DNA of 64,000 nucleotides from assembly GCA_913056305.1 (NCBI GenBank), contig CAJXMR010000004.1, positions 1 through 64,000 on the forward strand, written 5' to 3'. Under the pieces are notes generated by a model. The model saw only the letters and a list, made by a program, of their open reading frames with translations. It made no database searches and had not been told where the DNA came from. Positions 56,633-64,000 of the stretch are shown here, piece by piece. Position numbers and translations under genes: made by a program. Each line of letters starts with the position of its first letter. Within the stretch, counting starts at the first letter, position 1. Source of the DNA: an uncultured Ralstonia sp. Lineage in GTDB: Bacteria > Pseudomonadota > Gammaproteobacteria > Burkholderiales > Burkholderiaceae.

Positions 56633-57674
56633 AGAACTTGTGCCGCAAACCCAGCGCCACGATAAAGGGCATCGACTCGCCCGGCGTGTTGATGGGCGCC
56701 GCCAGGTAATGCATCCGCCCCTTGCCCTGATTGCGGAGGCTCCCAACCCGGGCATACAGGTTGGACTGCTTCGACAGCGTGTAGTCATAGCCAACCAGCA
56801 CACCCACTGAGCTGTTCGGCTGCCCAGACACGTTGCGATACGCCACCGACGCACGAATCACGTCGCGCCCCACCTTGATCTCGGTGCCCAGCGTCGCCGC
56901 CTGCGCGAGATAGGTGTTGTCGGCGTTCGGGCGGATGGCGTTGTAGGCCGCCAGCAGCGTGAACTTGCCGAAGTCGTGCGCCAGCGCGGCCGACACGATG
57001 TCGCTGCGCACCGCCTGCGACGCGCCCGGCGCGCGCAGCTTCCACACCGCGTTGTACGACGCGGCCGCATGCCACGGCCCCTGTTTGACTTCGGCCACCG
57101 CACCGGCATTCTCCGTACGCGGCCCAGTCACGTTGCCCGACGGCGCCACCAGCAACTTGAGCGTCGCCCCACCCACCGACGGCGTGGTGTAGACGATGGA
57201 CTTCGCCTGCCGCGCCGCCACTGCCGACGCGCCCGGCCCCAGGTCGTGTGCCAGCATGAAGAAGCTGGCAAACGGCGACAGCTTGCCCACGCCATAGAAA
57301 GGATCGGCGTTCAGCGGCAGGTAGGCCGGGTACACGCGGCCGAGGCGCAGCTCGCCATACTGCGCGTGACTGATGCCGACCCACGACTCGCGGTTGAACA
57401 GCGCGCCGGGGTTGGCCTGCCGGCCGGTGTCGGCCTCGAAGCCGCTCTCCAATTGGAAATTGGCCTTCCAGCCGCCGCCCAGGTCTTCGCTGTCGCGCAG
57501 GCCGAAGCGGCTGGTGGAGGTGCCGCCGCTCTGCAGCGCGGCCGTGGAGGTGGCGCCTACCTTGGCGTAGCTGACGAAGGTATCGACGGCGCCGTACAGC
57601 TGCACGGCTTGCGCGCCGCCTGCACCGGCCAGGGCGGCCACAGCGGTGCTCATCTTCAGGATGCGGTTGCGCAT
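56631..57674 (-). CDS. Gram-negative porin
   Basis: A 347-residue porin. Signal peptide about 1-23 (ending AQA), then VQLYGAVDTFVSYAK, SRFGLRDSEDLGGGWKANFQLESGFE and ESWVGISHAQYGELRLGRVYPAYLP, ending in Phe (LGLRHKF). It starts two bases after the AbgB-like gene, so this porin belongs to a transport/hydrolysis operon with the MHS transporter. It probably admits the operon's substrate through the outer membrane. Confidence 0.9.
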   Translation of the reverse strand: MRNRILKMSTAVAALAGAGGAQAVQLYGAVDTFVSYAKVGATSTAALQSGGTSTSRFGLRDSEDLGGGWKANFQLESGFEADTGRQANPGALFNRESWVGISHAQYGELRLGRVYPAYLPLNADPFYGVGKLSPFASFFMLAHDLGPGASAVAARQAKSIVYTTPSVGGATLKLLVAPSGNVTGPRTENAGAVAEVKQGPWHAAASYNAVWKLRAPGASQAVRSDIVSAALAHDFGKFTLLAAYNAIRPNADNTYLAQAATLGTEIKVGRDVIRASVAYRNVSGQPNSSVGVLVGYDYTLSKQSNLYARVGSLRNQGKGRMHYLAAPINTPGESMPFIVALGLRHKF

Positions 57675-57676
57675 GC

Positions 57677-59110
57677 TCAGACCCCCTTGCCGCGTGCGAA
57701 CGGCAGCGCGACATCGGCGGGGATCGGGCATTGGTACGGCTTGCCACCACGGTAGGCCACCAGCTCCGCCTTGGCCTCGTCCAGCAGCGCCGGTTCGCGC
57801 AGCAGATCGATGGCCGTGGCGGCGATCAGCTTGGCTGCGTGCACCATCCCCTTGTGGGCGGCGGGCAGCTTGCCCTGCGCCACCATCTGCCACGAGTGGA
57901 AGGGCGTGCCGAAGGCGTAGCAGGCGGTCACGCACTGCACGGTGGGTGTGACCCAGCTCACGTCGCCCACGTCGGTGGAGCCGTAGATCAGCTCTTCCTT
58001 GGCCGGGTCATATTGGGCGATGCCCTCAAACAGCGGCTTGGCCTCGCGCAGCGCACGGCCGAGTGGCTTGCCGGAGGCGGCGATATCGTCCTCGGTGATG
58101 GAAGTCCAGTAGCCGCGCGCCTGCGTGGCGTCGTCGCCAGAGAAATCGGGCGCGCCCATGCGCTCGATGTTTTTGTACATCACGCGGTTGAGCACGCTGT
58201 TCTGCACGAGGTTCGAGCAGGCCTTGTCGAACACGATCTCGAGCTTGGTCTCCGTCATCAGCGCGGCGCCACGCGCGACGTTGCACACGCGCTCGTACAG
58301 CGCAGCCGCTTCCGGGTTGTGCGGGGCGCGTACGAGGTACAGCACCTCGGCATTGGCCTGCACGACGTTGGGCGAGATACCGCCGCTGTTCGTCACCGCG
58401 TAGTGCACGCGCGCCTCCGACGGCATGTGCTCGCGCAGGTAGTTCACGCCCACGTTCATCAGCTCGACCGCATCGAGCGCGCTGCGCCCCAGGTGCGGCG
58501 ACGCGGCCGCGTGCGAGGCCTTGCCGGTAAAGCGGAAGTACGCCTGGATGTTGGCCAGTGACGAACGCGAGAACACGCCGGTATACACGTCCGGGTGCCA
58601 GCACAGTGCGGCATCCAGATCGTCGAACAGGCCGGCGCGCGCCATGAAGGTCTTGCCCGAGCCGCCCTCTTCCGCCGGGCAGCCGTAGAAGCGCACGGTG
58701 CCGGGCTGGCCGCTGGCTTCCAGGTAGGTCTTGACCGCCACCGCCGCAAAGTGCGAGGCCGTGCCCAGCAGGTGGTGGCCGCAGCCGTGTCCATTGCCGT
58801 TGGTGATCTCGGGCGAGGGTCGGCACACGGTGGCGCCGGCATCCTGGCTCATGCCCGAGAGTGCATCGTATTCACCGAGGATGCCGATGACCGGGCCGCC
58901 CTGCCCCGCCTCCGCCACGAACGCGGTCGGGATGCCCGCCACGCCTTCGGTGATGCGGAATCCAGCGTCGCGCAGTGCCTGCAAATGCAGCGCAACCGAA
59001 CCCGTTTCTGCGAAGCGCAGCTCGGCAAGGTTCCAGATCTGATCGGCCAGCGCACGGTAGCGCGCGCCGTTGGTGGAGAAGAAAACGTCGATGTCTTGAG
59101 GGGTCTGCAT
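57677..59110 (-). CDS. M20 family amidohydrolase, AbgB-like (p-aminobenzoyl-glutamate hydrolase subunit B type)
   Basis: A 477-residue metallo-aminoacylase/carboxypeptidase. Metal-site motifs: NGNGHGCGHHLLGTASH (with His ligands), CPAEEGGSGKTFM (catalytic Glu pair), and GSTDVGDVSWVTPTVQC. The dimerisation lid lies at FTGKASHAAASPHLGRSALDAVELMN. AbgB-type proteins hydrolyse amide conjugates such as p-aminobenzoyl-glutamate. No AbgA partner is present, so the substrate may differ. AGGGA precedes the ATG at 59110. It sits between an MHS transporter and a porin in one operon. Confidence 0.87.
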   Translation of the reverse strand: MQTPQDIDVFFSTNGARYRALADQIWNLAELRFAETGSVALHLQALRDAGFRITEGVAGIPTAFVAEAGQGGPVIGILGEYDALSGMSQDAGATVCRPSPEITNGNGHGCGHHLLGTASHFAAVAVKTYLEASGQPGTVRFYGCPAEEGGSGKTFMARAGLFDDLDAALCWHPDVYTGVFSRSSLANIQAYFRFTGKASHAAASPHLGRSALDAVELMNVGVNYLREHMPSEARVHYAVTNSGGISPNVVQANAEVLYLVRAPHNPEAAALYERVCNVARGAALMTETKLEIVFDKACSNLVQNSVLNRVMYKNIERMGAPDFSGDDATQARGYWTSITEDDIAASGKPLGRALREAKPLFEGIAQYDPAKEELIYGSTDVGDVSWVTPTVQCVTACYAFGTPFHSWQMVAQGKLPAAHKGMVHAAKLIAATAIDLLREPALLDEAKAELVAYRGGKPYQCPIPADVALPFARGKGV

Positions 59111-59126
59111 GGGGAATCCCTGAGGC

Positions 59127-60371
59127 TTATTGCGCGGCGCGCACGCGCGGCGCGGCGGGGAAGGCAAGGGTGGCGATCAAGCTCACCAGACTGCACGCCA
59201 TCATGTAGAAGGCCGGGGCGAGGTTGTTGCCGCTAGCGTGGATCAACCACGTGACGATGAACTGCGCAAACCCGCCAAATAGCGTCACGCAGATCGCATA
59301 GACCAGGCCCAGGCCGGTCACGCGCGCGTGCGCCGGGAACGACTCCATCAGCATCAGGAACGCCGACGAGCACCCCGCCATCAGGAAGGCGATCAGCACG
59401 GCCACGCCCGGCAGCATCACGGCCAGCAGCGGATGCTGGTTGACCGACCAGAAGAACGGCAGGATCAGCAGGAGGATGCCGATGTGCGAGATCACCACCA
59501 GCGTCTTGCGGCTGGCGAGACGGTCGGTCAGCCGGCCGAAGATGGGCGAGACGACGATCATCACCGCGCCAGCCACGCAACCCGACAGGAACGACCCCGC
59601 CTTGGGCATGCCCAGCAGCTTGATCGAATAGCTCGGCATGTAGAACGCGACGATGTACATGGCGGTGGTCAGGCCCACCATCATCAGCACGCCCAGCGTG
59701 ACCTCGCGGCGATGGTGCTTGAGCACGTAGCCGAAGGCGCCGCCGTGGCGCGCGCTCGGGGCGTCGCTCTGGGTGTGCGTCTCGTCCAGGTTCTTGCGGA
59801 TGTACATGCCCACGGGCGCGATCAGCAGGCCCAGGATGAACGGCACGCGCCAGCCCCAGCCTTCGAGCGCCTCGGGCGACAGGTTGGCCGACAGCAGCGT
59901 GCCGCACAGCGCACCACACAGCGCCGCCGCGCCCTGGCTGACCATCTGGAACGACACCATCAGGCCGCGCCGGTCGGCCGTGCCCGACTCCATCAGGAAC
60001 GTGGTCGACGCGCCGATCTCGCCGCCGGCCGAGAAGCCCTGCAACAGGCGCCCGGCGACGACCAGCAGCGGCGCGAACAGGCCGATCTGCGCGTAGGTGG
60101 GCGCGAAGCCGATCACGATGCTGCCCAGCGGCCGCATCACGAAGCCGATGCCGAAGGTGGCCAGCGCCAGCAGCATCGACACGATGCCGCCGTTGTCGAC
60201 GGGGAAGAACTGCTTGCCGATGAGCGCGGCAAAGAAACTGAAGACGGTGAAGTCGAACATCTCCAGGGCGTTGCCCAGGGATGCCGCGATCACCACCTTG
60301 CGCGCCGACGCCGGGCGCCGCGCTGGAACGGCGCGCCCACTGGCGGCCGGCAGATCGAACGAGGTCTGCAT
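59127..60371 (-). CDS. MFS transporter, metabolite:H+ symporter (MHS) family
   Basis: A 414-residue 12-helix transporter. VVIAASLGNALEMFDFTVFSFFAALIGKQFFP (helix 1, with the MHS acidic residue), FVMRPLGSIVIGF, LQGFSAGGEIGASTTFLMES and GRLTDRLASRKTL are typical of ProP/KgtP-like symporters for organic acids or osmolytes. It is first in the operon with the AbgB-like hydrolase and a porin, so it probably imports the conjugate that is hydrolysed. AGGAGA precedes the ATG. Confidence 0.87.
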   Translation of the reverse strand: MQTSFDLPAASGRAVPARRPASARKVVIAASLGNALEMFDFTVFSFFAALIGKQFFPVDNGGIVSMLLALATFGIGFVMRPLGSIVIGFAPTYAQIGLFAPLLVVAGRLLQGFSAGGEIGASTTFLMESGTADRRGLMVSFQMVSQGAAALCGALCGTLLSANLSPEALEGWGWRVPFILGLLIAPVGMYIRKNLDETHTQSDAPSARHGGAFGYVLKHHRREVTLGVLMMVGLTTAMYIVAFYMPSYSIKLLGMPKAGSFLSGCVAGAVMIVVSPIFGRLTDRLASRKTLVVISHIGILLLILPFFWSVNQHPLLAVMLPGVAVLIAFLMAGCSSAFLMLMESFPAHARVTGLGLVYAICVTLFGGFAQFIVTWLIHASGNNLAPAFYMMACSLVSLIATLAFPAAPRVRAAQ

Positions 60372-60537
60372 GGGGGTCTCCTACGAGCGGAATGCCTTGC
60401 TCGGATGGCAAGGTGGCCCGCACTGTAGGCAAAGCCGCCGCGTGCGATCGAAACCCGTGCTGAGGTGTTTAGAAATTGACGACTTGTACCAATGGCCGGC
60501 ACGTCAACCGGTCGTGGGACAGGTCACGGCAGCGAAA

Positions 60538-60585
60538 GCGTACCCATTTCTGCGTACGAATTTCTGCGTACCTATTTCTGCGTGC
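60538..60585. repeat. Tandem 14-base repeat array of the CGCAGAAATGGGTACGC family
   Basis: Three 14-base units in direct orientation: GCGTACCCATTTCT, GCGTACGAATTTCT and GCGTACCTATTTCT, plus a partial GCGTGC. The first unit with flanking AAA is the reverse complement of the repeat found singly at 62436 and 63255. The stop of the ClC gene (60572-60574) lies inside the array. Confidence 0.75.
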
Positions 60586-61996
60586 TGTCCGACGGGGACA
60601 CTTCCGGTGATGACGGCTGCAAATGCTGCGCGTCGTCGCGCGCATCTTCCTGATTGCGGGCCAACGCACGCGCGTACACCGACGGCGCACCCGCCGCATG
60701 CGCCGTTACATACCCGGTGATGCACGCGAGCATCAGCGGCAGCACCACCTGGTATGACAGCGTCATCTCGAAGATCATCAGGATCGACATGAGCGGCGCA
60801 TGCGTGGTGGCTGCCAGCAGCGCCCCCATGCCCACCACCGCATAGCTGACCGGCACCGGCGCCGCGCCCGGCAGCAGCGCGTGCATGCCGGTGCCGTACA
60901 GCAGCCCCAGCGCCGCGCCGCAGAACAGCGTGGGCGTGAACACGCCACCCACCGCACCCGAACCCGCGCTGGCCGCCGTCGCCAACACCTTGCAGATCAG
61001 CACCAGCGCCACGGTCTGCCACAGCCACGGTTCGTGCAGGAAACCGTTGACCACGCTGTAGCCGTTGCCCCACACCTCCGGCACGCGCGTGGACAGCACA
61101 CCGACGATCAGCCCGCCCGCCGCCAGCCGCAACACCAACGGCAGCCGGGTCCGCGCAAAAGCCTCGCGCGCACGGTCGATCAGGCCGAGCAACAACGGCC
61201 CGGCCATCCCCGCCGCCAGCCCCAGGCCCAGGTAGGTCAGCACCTCCCAGCCGGAGACGAAATCGAAATGCGGCATGGCATAGACGGCGCCATAGCCGAA
61301 GAACTGACGCACGACGATGTCGGCGGTGACGGCCGCCACCAGCAGCGGCCCCAGCGTGGCCGTGGTGATGGCGCCAAAGACGATCTCGCAGACGAACACG
61401 GCGCCCGCGATCGGCGCGTTGTAAGCCGAGGTGATACCGGCCGCCGCACCGCACGCCACCAGCAGGCGCAGTTGGTCGACCGACACCGGTGTCACGTGCC
61501 GCAGCACGCGGCCCAGCAACGAGCCACACATCGCCGCCAGCTGCACCATCGGGCCTTCGCGGCCAATGGAAGCACCGCTGGCCACCGAGCACAGCGACGA
61601 CGCGCTGCGTACCAAACTCTGCCGCGCGCTCAGAATGCCGTCGCCCACGGCAATGGCCTCCATATAGTCTTCGGCGCCCTTGCGCGGAATCCATTTCAGC
61701 CCGTATTGCAGCGTCAACCCGGCCAGCACGCCGCCGATGGTCGGCACCAGCAGGCGTGCCCACCACGGCAGTGCGCGCGCTGTCGCCACCAAACCCTGGT
61801 CGGTGCCGGACAGCCACCATTGCAGCTGGCGCAGGCATTCGCGAAACAGGATGGTCGACAGGGCCCCGGCGCAGCCGATCACGCCGGCAATCACCAGCAC
61901 GAGGTGTTCACGCTGGAACGGCAGCCGCGCGGCCGCGCGCACCCACCATGGCAGGCGTGGCGGAAGGTCGGGCGATGGCGGCGGCGTAGCGGACAT
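60572..61996 (-). CDS. ClC family chloride channel/transporter (ClcB-like)
   Basis: A 474-residue membrane protein. ClC signatures are visible: GASIGREGPMVQLAA (GREGP, Cl- binding and the gating region, with the gating Glu of REGP), ACGAAAGITSAYNAPIAGAVFVCEI, and a GSGAVGGVFTPTLFCGAALG selectivity segment. Whether it is channel or H+/Cl- exchanger depends on residues I cannot align reliably. It is monocistronic, and its last codons are encoded in a repeat array. Confidence 0.9.
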   Translation of the reverse strand: MSATPPPSPDLPPRLPWWVRAAARLPFQREHLVLVIAGVIGCAGALSTILFRECLRQLQWWLSGTDQGLVATARALPWWARLLVPTIGGVLAGLTLQYGLKWIPRKGAEDYMEAIAVGDGILSARQSLVRSASSLCSVASGASIGREGPMVQLAAMCGSLLGRVLRHVTPVSVDQLRLLVACGAAAGITSAYNAPIAGAVFVCEIVFGAITTATLGPLLVAAVTADIVVRQFFGYGAVYAMPHFDFVSGWEVLTYLGLGLAAGMAGPLLLGLIDRAREAFARTRLPLVLRLAAGGLIVGVLSTRVPEVWGNGYSVVNGFLHEPWLWQTVALVLICKVLATAASAGSGAVGGVFTPTLFCGAALGLLYGTGMHALLPGAAPVPVSYAVVGMGALLAATTHAPLMSILMIFEMTLSYQVVLPLMLACITGYVTAHAAGAPSVYARALARNQEDARDDAQHLQPSSPEVSPSDSTQK

Positions 61997-62047
61997 GACG
62001 GCTCCTGTACGGTCAGGCCGTCATGATAGCGGGCACACCGGCAGGCT

Positions 62048-62365
62048 TTATGTACGCGTGCTCACCGCGGCGTCGGGCAGCCACGCCTGCGGCACCTCAT
62101 CGAGCCTGCGGTTCGGCGCCCAGCTGATCACGCGGGCCTCCACCAGGTCCTCCACCACGAACGGGTCACGCGCGACGATGGCCTCGATCTCCACGCGCGA
62201 CGCGCCGCGCGCCAGGACCCCACCGCCCTCGCGCGGGGAGAACGGGCCCGACATCAGGAAATGCCCGCTTTCGTAGTGGGCCTGCAGGTGTGCGCGATGT
62301 GCCGGCAGGATGCGGTCGAGCTGTTCGAGCGGGGCGCGGTAGGTGAAAAGAATCAGGTACAGCAT
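62048..62365 (-). CDS. YciI family protein
   Basis: A 105-residue alpha/beta ferredoxin-like protein. MLYLILFTYRAPLEQLDRIL begins the fold, RPAHRAHL-like HRAHLQAHYESGHFLMSGPF carries the family's His and the Gly/Pro turn, and DPFVVEDLVEARVISWAPNRR completes it. YciI-like proteins are small putative dehydratase or muconolactone-isomerase-fold enzymes without a clear role. AGGAG precedes the ATG at 62365. Confidence 0.85.
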   Translation of the reverse strand: MLYLILFTYRAPLEQLDRILPAHRAHLQAHYESGHFLMSGPFSPREGGGVLARGASRVEIEAIVARDPFVVEDLVEARVISWAPNRRLDEVPQAWLPDAAVSTRT

Positions 62366-62435
62366 GGAGCAATCTCCTGGTTGGATGACAGACGAAATCG
62401 AAGGCAAGACATGGCCACAGGCGTGCCGGACGCCT

Positions 62436-62460
62436 CGCAGAAATGGGTACGCTTTTGCGG
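62436..62460. repeat. Single copy of the CGCAGAAATGGGTACGCTTT repeat
   Basis: Positions 62436-62455 match the 20-base core exactly and are followed by TGCGG. The preceding CCT is shared with the copy at 63255. It is located in the gap between the VOC and YciI genes. Confidence 0.8.
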
Positions 62461-62473
62461 TTTGCGGTGTCGC

Positions 62474-62947
62474 TCAGCCTTGCTCGTAGGCGGCTTTCAG
62501 TTGCGCGATGTCGAGTTTCTGCATCTGGAGCATGGCTTGCATGACGCGCCGGGCGCGCTCGGGGTCCTTGTCCTGCAGCATCTCGCCCAGTACCGTCGGC
62601 ACGATCTGCCAGGACACGCCGAACTTGTCGGTCAGCCATCCGCACCGGTTGGGTTGGCCGCCGTCGCCGAGCTGGTCCCATAGGGCGTCCACCTCCGCCT
62701 GCGTCTCGCAGTTCACGAAGAAGGAGATGGCGGGCGTGAACTGGAAGTGTGGGCCACCATTGAGCGCGTGGAAGGTCTGCCCCTCCAGCTCGAAGGAGCA
62801 GGACATGACCGAGCCCGCCGGGCCTGGGCCCGCCTCACCGTAGCGGCGGATGGTGCCGGGCCTGGCGTGCTTGAAGATGGACGTGTAGAACAGCATCGCC
62901 TCTTCGGCCTGCGTGTCGAACCACAGGAACGGTGTGATCTTCTGCAT
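62474..62947 (-). CDS. PhnB-like VOC superfamily protein
   Basis: A 157-residue glyoxalase/VOC-fold protein of the PhnB/3-demethylubiquinone-methyltransferase-like type. MQKITPFLWFDTQAEEAMLFYTSIF opens the fold, followed by SVMSCSFELEGQTFHALNGGP, SFFVNCETQAEVDALWDQL, CGWLTDKFGVSWQIVP, and a C-terminal KDPERARRVMQAML helix. The function of this group is not established. AAGGAGG lies just upstream of the ATG at 62947. Confidence 0.88.
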   Translation of the reverse strand: MQKITPFLWFDTQAEEAMLFYTSIFKHARPGTIRRYGEAGPGPAGSVMSCSFELEGQTFHALNGGPHFQFTPAISFFVNCETQAEVDALWDQLGDGGQPNRCGWLTDKFGVSWQIVPTVLGEMLQDKDPERARRVMQAMLQMQKLDIAQLKAAYEQG

Positions 62948-63029
62948 GGTGCCTCCTTGGAGAAATGCCACGCCGCGGCGGGTTGGGCACCCATCCTGCC
63001 AGTACGCAATCCATTGCGGCAACCCGGTC

Positions 63030-63242
63030 TTACGGACGCCACAACAGCGCACCCGACGTGGAGCCCGCCTCCAGCGCCTGATGTGCCGCTGCCGCATCTT
63101 CGCGCGCATGGGTGGCGCCCACCGGCACCCGCACGCCCTCGCGCTTGCCCGATGGCGAGCCAGGTCGGCCACGCAGCATGGTGGTGGCCTGCAAACCCAG
63201 TGCCGGCCCCAGTTCAAGCAGTTGGATCACGTTCGCATGCAT
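63030..63242 (-). pseudogene. Internally deleted quinone oxidoreductase (MDR family) remnant
   Basis: A 70-residue open frame that joins the two ends of a medium-chain dehydrogenase. The N-terminal part MHANVIQLLELGPALGLQAT, with a following GVRVPVGAT, resembles the first strands of quinone oxidoreductases. The C-terminal AAAAHQALEAGSTSGALLWR resembles their final AHRALEAGHTTGKLV helix-strand. The roughly 250 residues between, including the Rossmann domain, are missing. An intact 70-residue frame could still be translated, but the enzyme is certainly inactive. Confidence 0.6.
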
Positions 63243-63254
63243 GGCAGATGCCCT

Positions 63255-63278
63255 CGCAGAAATGGGTACGCTTTTCGG
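63255..63278. repeat. Single copy of the CGCAGAAATGGGTACGCTTT repeat
   Basis: Identical over the 20-base core (63255-63274) to the copy at 62436 and followed by TCGG. It lies 13 bases upstream of the quinone oxidoreductase remnant and in front of the divergent LysR gene. Confidence 0.8.
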
Positions 63279-63371
63279 TTTTTCGGGTGGCGGCACTCTG
63301 GTCGCCATGTTGTGAAACAAGCATATTCCGTTCAGAATCACGCGGGAATTCACAAAACCTGAGCAGCTTCT

Positions 63372-64000
63372 GTGCAAAAAAGCACGGATCGACCCAAACG
63401 CGCATCGCCTGCGCGCGCGGCGGCCGAACCTTCCTCTTCCTTGCAGTGGGATGACGTGCGCTACTTCCTCGTGCTGGCACGGGAGGGCAGCCTGTCGGCC
63501 GCCGCGCGCCGGCTGGCGGTGGAGCACTCCACCGTGGCGCGCCGCGCCGATGCGCTGGAGCAGGCGGTCGGCGTGCGCCTGTTCGACCGTCTGCCGCGCG
63601 GCTGGCGCCTGACCGACGAAGGTCGCGCGCTGGCCGAACGGGCGGCGCGCATGGAACACGAGGCGGCGAGCTTTGCCCGCGCAGCGGCGGGTGCGGGCAG
63701 CCTGCGCGGCACGGTACGCCTGTCGGCGCCGCCCACCATCGCGAGCCACTTCATCGCGCCGCACCTCGCTGCGCTGCGGCGGCAGTGGCCGGGCATCGAC
63801 CTGGTCCTGCTGGGCGAAACGCGCAATGCCAACCTGATGGCGCACGAGGCTGATCTCGCCATCCGGCTGTCGCGCCCGACGGCCTCGAACCTCGCCACAC
63901 GCCCACTCGGCGATCTCGGCTACGGCCTGTATGCCATGCCCGAAGTGCTGGCGCGGCCCGAGGCGGAGTGGGAGTTCATCGGCTACGACGAGCGTCTGCG
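63372..64000 (+). CDS. LysR family transcriptional regulator, partial (runs off the window)
   Basis: At least 209 residues from a GTG at 63372; an in-frame TGA upstream excludes a longer start. The N-terminal HTH reads VRYFLVLAREGSLSAAARRLAVEHSTVARRADALEQAVGVRLFDRLPRGWRLTDEG, clear LysR type (the VEHSTVARR form is common in regulators controlling a single adjacent gene). The effector domain begins at GTVRLSAPPTIASHFIAPHL. It diverges from the decayed quinone oxidoreductase, which may have been its target. Confidence 0.88.
   Translation, partial: MQKSTDRPKRASPARAAAEPSSSLQWDDVRYFLVLAREGSLSAAARRLAVEHSTVARRADALEQAVGVRLFDRLPRGWRLTDEGRALAERAARMEHEAASFARAAAGAGSLRGTVRLSAPPTIASHFIAPHLAALRRQWPGIDLVLLGETRNANLMAHEADLAIRLSRPTASNLATRPLGDLGYGLYAMPEVLARPEAEWEFIGYDERL

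Noticed and set aside
60538..60585. CRISPR array
   Set aside because: Units are 14 bases in direct contact with no unique spacers and no cas genes nearby.

Overview
The window is high-GC, densely coded DNA of a betaproteobacterium. Gene content points to the Ralstonia pickettii lineage: a three-domain heme-c/copper nitrite reductase of the R. pickettii type, an OXA-22-like class D beta-lactamase, a KdpFABC pump, gallate and 2-aminobenzoate catabolism, and many LysR/TetR/MarR regulators. Species assignment is inference from remembered family sequences, not a search.

Layout. 1-3840 (minus): end of an aerobic 2-aminobenzoate/salicylyl-CoA type operon (monooxygenase/reductase, SDR, MarR, start of an enoyl-CoA hydratase) with 4-base start/stop overlaps. 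4047-6481: DUF2076 protein, then an MctP-like symporter with its DUF3311 partner. 6482-7467: almost gene-free, with a decayed carboxymuconolactone decarboxylase and an orphan terminator. 7468-9080: glutathione S-transferase and OXA-22-like beta-lactamase. 9205-15000: denitrification block, nirK-nirV-SCO facing a DUF2249 gene and qNor-type norB, with FNR-like and NsrR-like sites between. 15208-20321: phosphoesterase lipoprotein, MFS pump with divergent ArsR regulator, barrel-like secreted protein. 20318-28917: heavy-metal-type RND efflux system and a divergent two-component pair.

28975-38576 is the most unusual part. A NRAMP-related transporter with altered metal-site motifs and an OprB-like porin are read in tandem on the minus strand. 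Each is preceded by a long, strongly structured leader containing a tiny upstream ORF with the same start (MDS) and an SRP tripeptide. Leader 1 has competing stems of attenuator type. A kdpFABC operon with an enlarged KdpC and an extra 31-residue membrane ORF diverges from them. I propose a coordinated ion-uptake locus with leader-peptide control; this is inference.

38594-49204: YbhB-like protein, then a gallate degradation cluster (galR with a duplicated HTH, galT, galA on minus; galD, ligJ-type hydratase, galC and an extra dehydrogenase on plus), followed by a membrane protein and a porin. 49699-56578: katG, two TetR regulators with clear palindromic operators, a PaaI-type thioesterase, a rifampin-phosphotransferase-like protein, and a 48-residue ORF. 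56631-60371 (minus): MHS transporter, AbgB-like amidohydrolase and porin operon. 60572-64000: ClC channel, YciI, a VOC/PhnB protein, an internally deleted quinone oxidoreductase, and the start of a LysR gene. A 20-base repeat recurs at three intergenic spots here.

No rRNA, tRNA, CRISPR array, integrase or intact insertion sequence was recognised.
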